Shown here: positions 9,954 to 18,772 of the stretch, in pieces | Layout: every line of letters starts with the position of its first letter | How positions within the stretch are numbered: the first letter of the stretch is position 1 | Assembly: GCF_003007685.1 (NCBI RefSeq) | Contig: NZ_PXNN01000006.1 | Location: 62,001-126,000 of the forward strand | DNA from: Marinobacter halophilus | GTDB taxonomy: Bacteria > Pseudomonadota > Gammaproteobacteria > Pseudomonadales > Oleiphilaceae | Direction: 5' to 3' | Length of the DNA stretch: 64,000 bases | Notes under the pieces: generated by a model | What the model was told of the DNA's origin: nothing | Database searches by the model: none | What the model saw: the letters and a program-made list of their open reading frames with translations, nothing else | Position numbers and translations under genes: made by a program

Positions 9954-11122
9954 TGGATATGGTTTTTCAGTGGCTGCTTCTTACAGTGGCCGTGGCCGCT
10001 GGCTGGGCGGCTGGGAGGTTTAGCAATCAAAGCAAGCGTTCTTCCCAGGTTATTTCTGACGAGAATTCTGTCCGGGACCGATTGCAATTCCTGTTTACTA
10101 ACTACTCCGACCAGGCGGTCGATAACTTTGTCCAGTCGCTGGCGGTTAACAAAGACACCGTCAGCCTGCACCTTTCCATTGGCAGCCATTTCCGCAATAA
10201 AGGCGAGACTGATCGCGCTATCCTGATTCACCAGAACTTGCTGGCCCGTCCGGAGCTACCGGCCCGATATACGCCGCAGGTTACTCTTGAGTTGGCCATG
10301 GATTACCTCAATGCCGGCTTGTTGGATCGGGCTGAGGCTCTTTTTCATCAATTGATGGGCGACAGGGAATATGGGCGTCGAGCGTCAACTAACCTGATTG
10401 AGCTCTATCAGCAAGAGCGGGAGTGGGAAAAAGCGGCGCAGGTAGCGCAGACCTTGACCCGCCGTGATGCTGATCCCGCCATGTTCAAGAAGCTGGCGTA
10501 CATCACTTGTGAGTTGTCAGATGCGGCGTTGAAAAAAGACGACCGCTGGGCGGCCCAGAAGTTTGCAAAAGAAGCTCTCGATTACGATCGCTCCTGCGTA
10601 CGCGCAACCTTGCTCTTGATGAAGCAGCAAATCCGCCAGGGTAATTTTCGCGAGGCCGGTAATCAGAGCCTTAAGGTTTTTGATCAGAACCCCGAGTTTG
10701 GACCTGAAGCCGTTGACCGGTTGATGAAACTGGAGCACGAGCACGGTGACGTTGGTCGTTTGTTCAAGAAGCTAAAAAAGCTCTACGAGCAGCATCCCAG
10801 CACCAGCTTGCTGCTGGCGTTGGTTGAATCGGTGGAGCGTTCCTCCGGTCGTCCGGCCGCCGTCGACTTGCTCCGGCAGGAGCTCGAGGTGCGGCCTTCT
10901 GTGCGTGGCCTGTTGCGGTTGGTGGAGATGGCCGGCTATGAGAAAGGCATGAGTACCGACGAAGGCCGCCTGGTCAGCCGTATCGGCCTCTTGATTTTGG
11001 CCAATCGCCCGATTTATCGCTGCGTAAGTTGTGGTTTTTCGGGCCAGCAACTGCATTGGCTGTGCCCGAGTTGCAAACAATGGGAAACGGTGCGGCCTAT
11101 TCAGGGCGTGGAAGCCGAATAA
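9953..11122 (+). CDS. lapB: Lipopolysaccharide assembly protein B (TPR + rubredoxin-like)
   Basis: The 389-residue protein equals E. coli LapB/YciM in length and layout: an N-terminal membrane anchor (WLLLTVAVAAGWAAG), tandem TPR repeats through residue about 330, and a C-terminal rubredoxin-like zinc/iron knuckle with two CxxC pairs (CVSC at about 359 and CPSC). In E. coli it is an adaptor for FtsH-mediated LpxC degradation. I chose ATG 9953 over the TTG one codon earlier because it overlaps the lapA stop and gives the standard N-terminus. Confidence 0.95.
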   Translation: MDMVFQWLLLTVAVAAGWAAGRFSNQSKRSSQVISDENSVRDRLQFLFTNYSDQAVDNFVQSLAVNKDTVSLHLSIGSHFRNKGETDRAILIHQNLLARPELPARYTPQVTLELAMDYLNAGLLDRAEALFHQLMGDREYGRRASTNLIELYQQEREWEKAAQVAQTLTRRDADPAMFKKLAYITCELSDAALKKDDRWAAQKFAKEALDYDRSCVRATLLLMKQQIRQGNFREAGNQSLKVFDQNPEFGPEAVDRLMKLEHEHGDVGRLFKKLKKLYEQHPSTSLLLALVESVERSSGRPAAVDLLRQELEVRPSVRGLLRLVEMAGYEKGMSTDEGRLVSRIGLLILANRPIYRCVSCGFSGQQLHWLCPSCKQWETVRPIQGVEAE

Positions 11123-11153
11123 TGTTTTAACCTACTGACCCGGAAACCAGACT

Positions 11154-11882
11154 GTGCAAAACCCTAATGACCCGAAAATTATCGTAGCCCTGGACTTCCC
11201 CTCCCAGAATCCGGCCCTGGCCCTGGCCGATCAGCTGGACCCGGACAAGTGTCGCCTGAAAGTCGGTAAGGAGCTGTTCACCCGCTCCGGTCCTGCGCTG
11301 GTGAAGGTGCTGCAGGGCAAAGGCTTTGATGTGTTCCTGGATTTGAAATTCCACGACATCCCGAACACCACGGCAGCGGCAGTCGCCGCTGCGGCTGACC
11401 TTGGCGTATGGATGGTCAACGTCCACGCCTCCGGCGGCGAAAAAATGATGGTCGCCTGCCGTGAACGCCTGGAACCGTTTGGTGCCGACAAGCCGTTGTT
11501 GATCGCGGTAACCGTCCTCACCAGCATGTCCAACGAAGACTTGGCCGGCATCGGCATCACCGGCTCGGCGGAAGCTCACGTCTCCCTCCTGGCCACGCTA
11601 ACCCGAAACTGCGGCCTCGACGGCGTCGTCTGCTCCGCCCAGGAAGCTCCCCGCCTGAAAGTCGAGCAGGGCGTCGACTTCAAACTCATCACCCCCGGCA
11701 TCCGCCCGCTGACCGCCGACAAAGGCGATCAACAACGCATCATGACCCCGACAGATGCCCTAAAAGCGGGCGCCGACTACCTCGTCATCGGCCGCCCGAT
11801 CACCCAGGTGCCTGATCCTCTGGCTGCCCTGGAGGCTATTCACACAGAGATGTTATCGGTCTTACATTGTCCTGGTGGCTGA
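11154..11882 (+). CDS. pyrF: Orotidine 5'-phosphate decarboxylase
   Basis: Catalyses the last step of UMP synthesis. The 242-residue protein begins at GTG 11154 and carries the catalytic motif [10 protein letters not shown] (Asp/Lys/Asp array), the N-terminal [10 protein letters not shown] strand and the C-terminal LVIGRPIT phosphate-binding loop. It follows lapB by 31 bases, a common arrangement in Pseudomonas and Marinobacter. A palindromic repeat element begins about 30 bases after its stop. Confidence 0.96.
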   Translation: MQNPNDPKIIVALDFPSQNPALALADQLDPDKCRLKVGKELFTRSGPALVKVLQGKGFDVFLDLKFHDIPNTTAAAVAAAADLGVWMVNVHASGGEKMMVACRERLEPFGADKPLLIAVTVLTSMSNEDLAGIGITGSAEAHVSLLATLTRNCGLDGVVCSAQEAPRLKVEQGVDFKLITPGIRPLTADKGDQQRIMTPTDALKAGADYLVIGRPITQVPDPLAALEAIHTEMLSVLHCPGG

Positions 11883-11912
11883 CTCTGTCACTAGCCTGCT
11901 AGTCGGGTGGTG

Positions 11913-12022
11913 TGGGGCTGTGGGGGCTTGCTCCCAAAAAACGCTACAAGCACATCCATGTGCGCTTGGGCTCCGCCATCCATGGCTCCGCAAATTTTTG
12001 TGAGCAAGCCCCCACAGCCCCA
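11913..12022 (+). repeat. 110-bp trident palindrome element, copy A
   Basis: Two 28-bp inverted arms (11913-11940 and 11995-12022, one mismatch, with one further pair outside) flank a 54-nt core (11941-11994) beginning ACGCTACAAGCACATCCATG. Inside the core, GCACATCCATGTGC and GCCATCCATGGC each form a small hairpin. The core matches copies B, C and D, while the arms are different. This copy has the most diverged core: the GGCC/GGCC outer pair of the second hairpin is lost on both sides together. It starts about 30 bases after pyrF. Confidence 0.9.
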
Positions 12023-12126
12023 CCTCCTGCTAAGGTGAAATAGTCCCATAAAGCCTGCAATGAATTGGAAGTGTCGGCTTCAATAATAGTCGCGTTTCTG
12101 TAATGACTATACTGGTGCTGCTCGAA

Positions 12127-12236
12127 TGGCAGGGTGGGAAGTCCTTTCCAAAAATCTCGGAGGCCATGGATGGCCGGAGCGAAGCGCACATGGATGTGCT
12201 CGTAGCGTTTTTTGGAAAGGACTTCCCACCCTGCCA
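12127..12236 (-). repeat. 110-bp trident palindrome element, copy B
   Basis: Perfect 28-bp inverted arms (12127-12154 and 12209-12236, beginning TGGCAGGGTGGGAAGTCC) enclose the 54-nt core 12155-12208. The core is in the opposite orientation to copy A. Read on the + strand it begins TCTCGGAGGCCATGGATGGC, and the two inner hairpins GGCCATGGATGGCC and GCACATGGATGTGC have the same loop. Confidence 0.93.
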
Positions 12237-12325
12237 CTAACCCAGAGCCAGCAGGCTGGGGCCAGAGTGACCCAAAACCACCAAAAGTTGCGGTTAACAG
12301 AAGTGCCCGGTTAAATGAAGGCACT

Positions 12326-12360
12326 AAAAAGCCCGCTAATTCATAGAACTAGCGGGCTTT
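12326..12360 (-). terminator. Intrinsic terminator downstream of tRNA-Asn (1)
   Basis: Stem AAAGCCCGCTA / TAGCGGGCTTT with an 11-nt loop. On the minus strand it ends in five T residues, 9 bases after the tRNA 3' end. It can also act on the + strand. Confidence 0.85.
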
Positions 12361-12368
12361 CGAAATAG

Positions 12369-12444
12369 TGGCTCCCCGACCTGGGCTCGAACCAGGGACA
12401 AACGGATTAACAGTCCGTTGCTCTACCAACTGAGCTATCGGGGA
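12369..12444 (-). tRNA. tRNA-Asn (anticodon GTT), copy 1
   Basis: The complement reads TCCCCGATAGCTCAGTTGGT... with anticodon GTT in the loop ACTGTTAAT, T-arm GGTTCGAGCC and encoded CCA end, 76 nt in all. The acceptor stem TCCCCGA/TCGGGGA pairs perfectly. It is identical to the second copy at 27083-27158. Confidence 0.97.
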
Positions 12445-12468
12445 ACGTCGTCGTGTGACGAGGCGCGT

Positions 12469-12497
12469 ATATTAAGTTGGCTATACCGCCTCGTCAA
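12469..12497 (-). promoter_or_regulatory. Sigma-70 promoter of tRNA-Asn (1)
   Basis: On the minus strand, TTGACG (-35) and TAATAT (-10) are separated by 17 bases and followed by a GCGC-rich discriminator typical of stringently controlled stable-RNA promoters, about 25 bases before the tRNA 5' end. The same boxes and spacing recur at the second tRNA-Asn. Confidence 0.85.
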
Positions 12498-12515
12498 GCC
12501 TCCAGCTAAAAATTT

Positions 12516-13700
12516 TTAGCCAAGCGCCTTCTGCAACCGCTCAATGGCCTTTTGCAGATTATCCATGCTGGTGGCAAAGCTTAAACGCATATGCCCGGGG
12601 CTGCCAAACGCAGAACCCGGAACCAGTGCCACACCGGCTTCGGTCAGCAGCTTCTCAGCAAACTCCACATCCGTGCTCACGCCGTCAGTGGCATCAATCG
12701 CGCCCTGGAAGCTTGGGAACACGTAAAAGGTACCGTCGCCGTTCAGGCACTCAACGCCCGGCAGTTTGTTCAGGGCAACAACCAGCCAGTCATGGCGTTC
12801 CTTGAACGCCTTGACCATCTCGCCGACGCACTCCTGCTGGCCATCCAGAGCCGCCTGAGCGGCAGCCTGGGAGATCGAGGCCGGGTTGGAGGTGCTCTGG
12901 GACTGGATCTTCTTCATGGCACCGATGATTTTCGCCGGGCCAGCGGCATAGCCGATACGCCAGCCAGTCATCGAGTAGGCCTTGGATACGCCGTTCAGCA
13001 CGAAAGTGCGATCGTACAACTCTGGGGTCGCGTTCAGGATGTTGCAGAACGGCTTGCCAGTCCACAGGATCGGCTCGTACATGTCGTCGGTAGCGATCAT
13101 GATGTTCGGGTGCTTTTTCAGCACCTCACCAATCGCCTGCAGCTCTTCCATCGAGTAGGCCATGCCACTCGGATTGGACGGGCTGTTGATCACGAACAGG
13201 CGGGTACGCTCGGTAATGGCGTTCTCCAGCTGTTCCGGAGTGATCTTGAAGCGGGTCTCGGGGCCCGTCTCGATGATTACCGGCTTGCCTTCGGCAACCA
13301 GAACCATATCCGGGTAGGATACCCAGTAAGGCGCGGGAATGATGGCTTCGTCACCGGCGTTCAGGGTCGCAAGGGCCAGGTTGAAAAAACTCTGTTTGCC
13401 ACCACTGCTTACCAATATCTGGTTGGCTTCGTATTCCAGGCCGTTGTCGCGTTTGAACTTCGCAATAATCGCTTTCTTCAGGGCGGGCGTACCATCTACG
13501 GCAGTGTATTTGGTCTGGCCGTTGTTAATGGCCTCAATCGCGGCCTGCTTGATGTGCGCGGGGGTGTCGAAGTCCGGCTCGCCAGCACCCAGGCCGATGA
13601 TGTCCTGGCCTGCAGCGCGGAGTTCAGCTGCTTTGTTGGTAACTGCGAGGGTGGGGGAAGGCTTGATCGCCTGTACTCGGCTGGAAAGTTGAAGGTCCAA
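12516..13700 (-). CDS. Pyridoxal-phosphate aspartate-type aminotransferase
   Basis: A class I aminotransferase of 394 residues, of the aspartate/prephenate subgroup (AspC/AatA type). Motifs visible are GAGEPDFDTP (about residue 38), SSGGKQS, NSPSNPSG (about 173), and the PLP-lysine segment NGVSKAYSMTGWRIGYAAGP (lysine about residue 238). It interconverts aspartate and oxaloacetate, and members of this subgroup can also make arogenate from prephenate; which is true here cannot be read from sequence. It stands alone, leftward, between tRNA-Asn and uvrB. Confidence 0.9.
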   Translation of the reverse strand: MDLQLSSRVQAIKPSPTLAVTNKAAELRAAGQDIIGLGAGEPDFDTPAHIKQAAIEAINNGQTKYTAVDGTPALKKAIIAKFKRDNGLEYEANQILVSSGGKQSFFNLALATLNAGDEAIIPAPYWVSYPDMVLVAEGKPVIIETGPETRFKITPEQLENAITERTRLFVINSPSNPSGMAYSMEELQAIGEVLKKHPNIMIATDDMYEPILWTGKPFCNILNATPELYDRTFVLNGVSKAYSMTGWRIGYAAGPAKIIGAMKKIQSQSTSNPASISQAAAQAALDGQQECVGEMVKAFKERHDWLVVALNKLPGVECLNGDGTFYVFPSFQGAIDATDGVSTDVEFAEKLLTEAGVALVPGSAFGSPGHMRLSFATSMDNLQKAIERLQKALG

Positions 13701-13886
13701 ACTTGAGCTCCTTAAAGCTGCGTCTTATGGGCGGCGATCGGCAGGGCAGGAGCCAGACGTCCTGGCTGATAATTCACCCAGCCGTCGATCGCACAGATGG
13801 TACCATGAAGCAGCGTTATCGCTAAATTTCTTGTAGGTACTGGCCCGTATGCGCCAGCACCGCCCCTCGGAGGTTAGTCGCCAGTT

Positions 13887-15944
13887 ATGGCTAGTAAAAC
13901 ACCCAGTGCCGCCAGAGAAGGTGTGTTCCGCGTTGATTCTCCCTACCAGCCGGCAGGTGATCAGCCCAAGGCCATCGCCGGACTGGTGGATGGTATCCAT
14001 TCCGGGCTCGCGCACCAGACCTTGCTGGGGGTCACCGGCTCCGGTAAAACCTTTACCATCGCCAACGTCATTCAGGAAGTTCAGCGGCCCACCATCGTGA
14101 TGGCTCACAACAAAACCCTGGCGGCCCAGTTGTACGGGGAGTTCAAGGAATTCTTTCCGGACAATGCGGTGGAGTACTTCGTGTCTTACTATGATTACTA
14201 TCAACCGGAGGCCTACGTGCCTTCGTCTGATACCTTTATCGAGAAAGACGCCTCCATTAACGAGCACATCGAACAGATGCGACTGTCGGCCACCAAGGCC
14301 CTACTGGAGCGACCTGACGCGATCATTGTGGCATCGGTATCATCTATCTACGGTCTGGGCGATCCTCAGTCCTACATGAAGATGATGCTGCACCTCGACC
14401 GGGGCGATCCGGTGGATCAGCGCGCCATTTTGCGCCGGCTGGCCGAGCTGCAGTACACCCGCAACGACATTGAATTTCACCGCGCTAATTATCGGGTGCG
14501 GGGCGATGTCATTGACGTTTTCCCGGCGGAATCCGAGCGTGAGGCCATTCGCATCGAGTTGTTTGATGATGAGGTGGAACAGCTCAGTTATTTCGACCCA
14601 CTGACCGGGGAAGTGCTGCGCCGTGTGCCTCGGGTGACCATCTATCCCAAGTCCCACTACGTGACTCCGCGGCAAAAAGTGCTGGATGCGGTAGAGCACA
14701 TCAAGGTCGAGCTGGACGAGCGACTCAAAGTGCTGCGGGACAACCATAGATTGGTGGAAGCGCAACGGCTGGAGGAGCGTACCCGCTACGACATGGAGAT
14801 GATGCTGGAGCTGGGTTATTGCAACGGCATCGAAAACTACTCCCGCTACCTGTCGGGCCGGCCATCCGGTGAGCCGCCTCCCACCTTGTTCGATTACCTG
14901 CCGGCCAATGCATTGCTGGTAGTGGATGAATCCCACGTGACCATTTCCCAGATCGGCGCTATGTACAAGGGTGATCGCTCACGAAAGGAAACGCTGGTTG
15001 AGTATGGTTTCCGGCTGCCGTCAGCGCTGGATAACCGGCCCATGCGCTTTGAGGAATGGGAACGCATTGCGCCACAGATGATTTTCGTGTCGGCCACCCC
15101 CGGCAACTACGAAGCGGAACACGCCGGTCAGGTGGTGGAGCAGGTGGTCAGGCCCACCGGCTTGCTGGACCCGATCATAGAAGTGCGTCCGGCGTCGACC
15201 CAGGTCGACGATCTGTTGTCTGAAATCCATACCCGGGTGGCGGCAAAGGATCGTGTATTGGTGACCACTCTGACCAAGCGTATGGCAGAAGACCTCACTG
15301 ACTTTTTTATGGAGCACGATATCCGGGTGCGTTATCTGCACTCAGATATTGATACCGTGGAACGGGTGGAGATTATCCGGGATCTGCGCCGGGGCGAGTT
15401 TGACGTGCTGGTGGGCATCAACCTGTTGCGGGAAGGTCTGGACATGCCGGAAGTGTCACTGGTGGCCATTCTGGATGCCGATAAGGAGGGTTTCCTTCGC
15501 AGTGAGCGATCGCTGATCCAGACCATTGGTCGGGCTGCCCGGAACATCAACGGTCGGGCGATTCTGTATGGTGACCGAATTACCGGCTCCATGCAGCGGG
15601 CCTTGGATGTCACCGAGCTCCGCCGGGAGAAGCAGCGGGCCCATAACGAGAAACACGGCATTACTCCGACTGGCCTGAACAAGAAGATTGCTGACGTGAT
15701 GGAGGGGGCAACCGGGGGTGGCCGTGGTCGTCGCAAGCCGGATCGGCCGGGTCAGAAAGCGGCGGAAGAAGCCGAAGGCTATCTGGTCAAGGCTGGCAAG
15801 CGCTCGCCGCAAGAGCTTCTCAAGGAAGTGTCACGCCTCGAAGACGATATGTACAAAGCCGCCGCCGATCTGGATTTCGAGACCGCCGCCCGGCTGCGGG
15901 ATCAGATTTCCGAGCTCAAGGAAGCGGCCATCCGCACCGGCTGA
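13887..15944 (+). CDS. uvrB: UvrABC excision repair helicase UvrB
   Basis: The damage-verifying subunit of nucleotide excision repair. At 685 residues it has Walker A GVTGSGKT (about residue 50), the beta-hairpin [16 protein letters not shown]-type VVDESHVTI, helicase motif VI region QTIGRAARN, and a C-terminal UVR domain ([21 protein letters not shown]) for UvrC contact. The stop lies directly against the stop of the convergent next gene. I see no convincing LexA box in front of it; a CTG-N10-CAG at 13766 is weak. Confidence 0.97.
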   Translation: MASKTPSAAREGVFRVDSPYQPAGDQPKAIAGLVDGIHSGLAHQTLLGVTGSGKTFTIANVIQEVQRPTIVMAHNKTLAAQLYGEFKEFFPDNAVEYFVSYYDYYQPEAYVPSSDTFIEKDASINEHIEQMRLSATKALLERPDAIIVASVSSIYGLGDPQSYMKMMLHLDRGDPVDQRAILRRLAELQYTRNDIEFHRANYRVRGDVIDVFPAESEREAIRIELFDDEVEQLSYFDPLTGEVLRRVPRVTIYPKSHYVTPRQKVLDAVEHIKVELDERLKVLRDNHRLVEAQRLEERTRYDMEMMLELGYCNGIENYSRYLSGRPSGEPPPTLFDYLPANALLVVDESHVTISQIGAMYKGDRSRKETLVEYGFRLPSALDNRPMRFEEWERIAPQMIFVSATPGNYEAEHAGQVVEQVVRPTGLLDPIIEVRPASTQVDDLLSEIHTRVAAKDRVLVTTLTKRMAEDLTDFFMEHDIRVRYLHSDIDTVERVEIIRDLRRGEFDVLVGINLLREGLDMPEVSLVAILDADKEGFLRSERSLIQTIGRAARNINGRAILYGDRITGSMQRALDVTELRREKQRAHNEKHGITPTGLNKKIADVMEGATGGGRGRRKPDRPGQKAAEEAEGYLVKAGKRSPQELLKEVSRLEDDMYKAAADLDFETAARLRDQISELKEAAIRTG

Positions 15945-17060
15945 TCAGGTTCTTTTGGGGCCAACAATCACGGCGGCCTGTAGCGGTTGGTTGCGGCCAT
16001 AACTGGACATCTTGCCGAACACCCGTTTGTCGATGGGCAGGTATTGCTTGTCGGCAACGGTTTCGCCCTCATCGGTATCGATCTCCGGATCGTGCAGGTA
16101 CACGAAATCCTCATCCATGGCGCACACGGTCACCCAGTGCGGCACTCGGCTACGGTTCAGTTGCCAAGTGCTGATTAGAATGACCGGTATTTGGCCGTTG
16201 TGCAGGGCGGCTTCCATGGCTTCCAACGTCAACGGGTCGTGATGCAGCTGAATGCCGGTCTGGCCAATGTCGTGCAGAAAACCTTCGTGCACCAGTTCCA
16301 GTACCCGTTTTTTATCGTCATTACGGACCGTATCTTTGAACAGGGCGCCCTCCTGACTGATCCATGCACTGGCCTCAAAACCGCGGTGCCAGGCCGACAG
16401 TGCCAACCCGTGGGGGCCGCAACCACCGTGACCGGCGAGCATGAAAATGGTGGTGGCTTCGCGCCAGATTTTCAGCTCTTGCAGAGTATTGAGCTGTTGT
16501 TGCTGATCCAGTGCAGCCATGGCCATGATCAGCGCCGCTGGGCCACAGGTGAACTCAGTGGTCTGCGGGTAGTAGGGCACCGGCAGGAATTCCCGGGAGG
16601 GTTCATAGTAAAGAATGCGGCGCTCAAACCGCAACGCCGTGCCGTGGTCCTCATAGTAATCCCGGTAAGTACCGAACTGGCGATAGCCCAGGCGCCGATA
16701 CAGATTGATGGCGCCGGAATTGTCTTCACGTACCTCCAGGCGCATGATAATCCGGTCTGCTTCTACGGCCTCTCTTTCCGCTTCTCGCACCAACCTCTCG
16801 CCCACACTCTGGCCGCGCACTGATGGCGCCACCGCAATGGAATAGATCCGGGCCAGGCGAGTGGCAGCGTTCATCAGCACCAGGCAGTAACCCACCAGTT
16901 CGGAATCCAACTCTGCGACAATCAAACGGTCTCTGGGCATTTCCAGAAAACGTCGGAAGCTGCGGCGGGAAATGCGGTCTTCGGTAAAGCAGCGGTTTTC
17001 AAGTTGCACCAGGGGGTTAAGGTCTTCGGCGACAGCTTGTCGAAGCAGTACATCAGGCAT
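15945..17060 (-). CDS. GNAT acetyltransferase fused to a C39-like papain-fold peptidase
   Basis: A two-domain protein of 371 residues. Residues about 1-155 are a GNAT N-acetyltransferase (RimI-like; acetyl-CoA motif VAPSVRGQSVGERL). Residues about 165-371 are a C39-type cysteine peptidase-like domain with the Cys in TTEFTCGPAALIMAM, His in SRVPHWVTVCAMD and Asp in VYLHDPE, so the catalytic triad looks complete. It is divergent from the ATP-grasp gene at 17259, and the two probably work together. Fusions of this type have been linked to RimK-like amidoligases by comparative genomics, but no product is known. A TTG at 17102 with a better ribosome site (AAGGAA) would add 14 residues; the start is uncertain. 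Confidence 0.82.
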   Translation of the reverse strand: MPDVLLRQAVAEDLNPLVQLENRCFTEDRISRRSFRRFLEMPRDRLIVAELDSELVGYCLVLMNAATRLARIYSIAVAPSVRGQSVGERLVREAEREAVEADRIIMRLEVREDNSGAINLYRRLGYRQFGTYRDYYEDHGTALRFERRILYYEPSREFLPVPYYPQTTEFTCGPAALIMAMAALDQQQQLNTLQELKIWREATTIFMLAGHGGCGPHGLALSAWHRGFEASAWISQEGALFKDTVRNDDKKRVLELVHEGFLHDIGQTGIQLHHDPLTLEAMEAALHNGQIPVILISTWQLNRSRVPHWVTVCAMDEDFVYLHDPEIDTDEGETVADKQYLPIDKRVFGKMSSYGRNQPLQAAVIVGPKRT

Positions 17061-17258
17061 AGCGATCAAACCCTGGAGTGTAAAAAACGGGGAAGCTGGC
17101 AAGCAGTTCCTTCATCGCTATTATGGTAGAGACAGGTGGGTTTCGATAGCGCGCAATCATGCGTAAAAGCACGCATTAACAGCAGATTGTGGACTTGCCC
17201 GCAGCGGCGTATCGTTGCGCCAATTATCCGGCTGAACCTTCAGGGAGGAATGCCATTT

Positions 17259-18758
17259 ATGTCCCGTTTGTTGATCGTTGTGGACCGTGCCAAAGACTGG
17301 GCACCTTATTATCCCAGTGATGATGTTCTGACCTTTGATGAGTACCTCAAATTTACCGCTCCGGCCAACAGCCGGGTGCGGGTGATCAACCTGTGTCAGA
17401 GCGCCAAGTATCTAAGCCGTGGTTACTACTGCTCGCTGCTGGCAGAAGCCCGGGGCCACCATGTGGTGCCTTCGGTCATGACCCTCAACGACCTTGGCCG
17501 AAAGGGGCTGTTCTCTCTGGAGCTGGAAGAGCTGGACCACAGCGTGATTCAGTGGCTGGAAAAGGAAGCTCAGGAGATTGACCCCGCCATCGATAATCGG
17601 GACGCCACCCACGAAGTGCGGATTCGCACCTATTTTGGTCAGGCCGAACATCCTGATCTGAAGCCGGTGGCCAGGGCGCTGTTTGATCGATTCCCCTGCC
17701 CGGTGTTGGAGGTGGTGTTCCGGCACCGTAAGCAGTGGCAGATTGAGTCCATGAAACCGGCTAGCCCGGCCGATCTGCATGAGCGTGAGCAGGATTTGTT
17801 TGCGGCGGCGCTGGATCGTTTCAGCAGCATGGTCTGGCGCAAGCCCAGAACCCGCCGGCGCTATCGCTTTGATCTGGCCATGCTGGTGAATCCGGAAGAG
17901 GAAATGCCGCCGAGTGACGAAGCCGCGCTGAAGCGATTTGAGCGGGCAGGACGTAAGTTGGGCATTAATGTCGAGCGCATCACCCGCCGGGATTATATGC
18001 GACTGCCGGAGTACGATGGCCTGTTCATCCGTGAGACCACCGCCATTGATCATCACACCTACCGGTTTGCCCGCAAGGCCGAAGCCGAGGGCATGGTGGT
18101 GATAGATGATCCGGTGTCGATTCTGCGCTGCACCAACAAGGTGTTTCTGGCGGACTTGCTGAAGAACAACAAGGTGCCGACTCCGAAAACGCTGATTCTG
18201 TCGAAAGACCAGAAAGACGCCATTGAGCAAGTGGCGAGTGAGTTGGGCTTTCCGGTGGTGATCAAGATTCCGGACGGTGCTTTCTCGCGGGGCGTCGCCA
18301 AGGCCAAGGATGAAAAAGAGCTCAAGGCCGGGCTCAAGGAGCTGTTCAAGCAGTCGGCTCTGGTGCTGGCCCAGGAGTATTTCTACACCGAATACGACTG
18401 GCGCATAGGCGTGCTTGGTGGTCGTGCGATTTACGCCTGTAAATATCTGATGGTGAAAGGCCACTGGCAGATCTACCAGCATGGCGGCCCGGCTATAGAG
18501 AGCGGCGGCTTTGAAACCATGCCGACATACGAAGTGCCCCGTAACGTGATCCAGGCAGCGCTAAATTCCACGCGACTGATCGGCAACGGCTTGTATGGGG
18601 TGGATATCAAGCAGGCGGGCAACCGGGTGGCGGTGATCGAGGTGAATGACAACCCCAGCATCGATCAGGGGGTTGAGGATAAGTTTCTTGGTGGCGAACT
18701 TTATACCCTGATTATGCAGGAGTTCCTTTCCCGCATGGAAGCAAACCGGCGCCGTTAG
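17259..18758 (+). CDS. RimK-like ATP-grasp ligase with an N-terminal RLAN-type domain
   Basis: A 499-residue protein. The N-terminal ~200 residues (RLLIVVDRAKDWAPYYPSDD...) match the RimK-like ATP-grasp N-terminal (RLAN) type as I remember it. The C-terminal half is an ATP-grasp amidoligase: substrate loop FIRETTAIDHHTYRFARKAE, ATP-binding GFPVVIKIPDGAFSRGV, and metal-binding VIEVNDNPSIDQG at the end. Such enzymes join amino acids or add them to a protein. The start ATG 17259 has GGAGG 10 bases before it; an ATG three codons earlier is too close to that site. It is divergent from the GNAT/C39 gene with a ~198-base shared promoter region. The substrate is unknown. Confidence 0.85.
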   Translation: MSRLLIVVDRAKDWAPYYPSDDVLTFDEYLKFTAPANSRVRVINLCQSAKYLSRGYYCSLLAEARGHHVVPSVMTLNDLGRKGLFSLELEELDHSVIQWLEKEAQEIDPAIDNRDATHEVRIRTYFGQAEHPDLKPVARALFDRFPCPVLEVVFRHRKQWQIESMKPASPADLHEREQDLFAAALDRFSSMVWRKPRTRRRYRFDLAMLVNPEEEMPPSDEAALKRFERAGRKLGINVERITRRDYMRLPEYDGLFIRETTAIDHHTYRFARKAEAEGMVVIDDPVSILRCTNKVFLADLLKNNKVPTPKTLILSKDQKDAIEQVASELGFPVVIKIPDGAFSRGVAKAKDEKELKAGLKELFKQSALVLAQEYFYTEYDWRIGVLGGRAIYACKYLMVKGHWQIYQHGGPAIESGGFETMPTYEVPRNVIQAALNSTRLIGNGLYGVDIKQAGNRVAVIEVNDNPSIDQGVEDKFLGGELYTLIMQEFLSRMEANRRR

Positions 18759-18772
18759 CCCAGACGCGGTTA

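Larger units (their letters stand above)
11883..12368. other. Gene-free stretch holding two palindromic repeat elements and a terminator
   Basis: Between pyrF and tRNA-Asn there is no credible coding frame. It holds repeat element copies A and B in opposite orientation about 104 bases apart, then a GC-rich terminator next to the tRNA. Weak open frames across the elements are by-products of the palindromes. Confidence 0.8.

Noticed and set aside
12591..13706. 371-codon open frame antisense to the aminotransferase
   Set aside because: The aminotransferase has all its family motifs on the other strand; this frame has none.
13766..13781. Possible LexA box before uvrB (CTGATAATTCACCCAG)
   Set aside because: It matches only CTG-N10-CAG; the inner bases lack the TATATATA character of SOS boxes.
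17412..18482. 356-codon open frame antisense to the ATP-grasp gene
   Set aside because: Same reasoning: the opposite strand carries intact ATP-grasp motifs.
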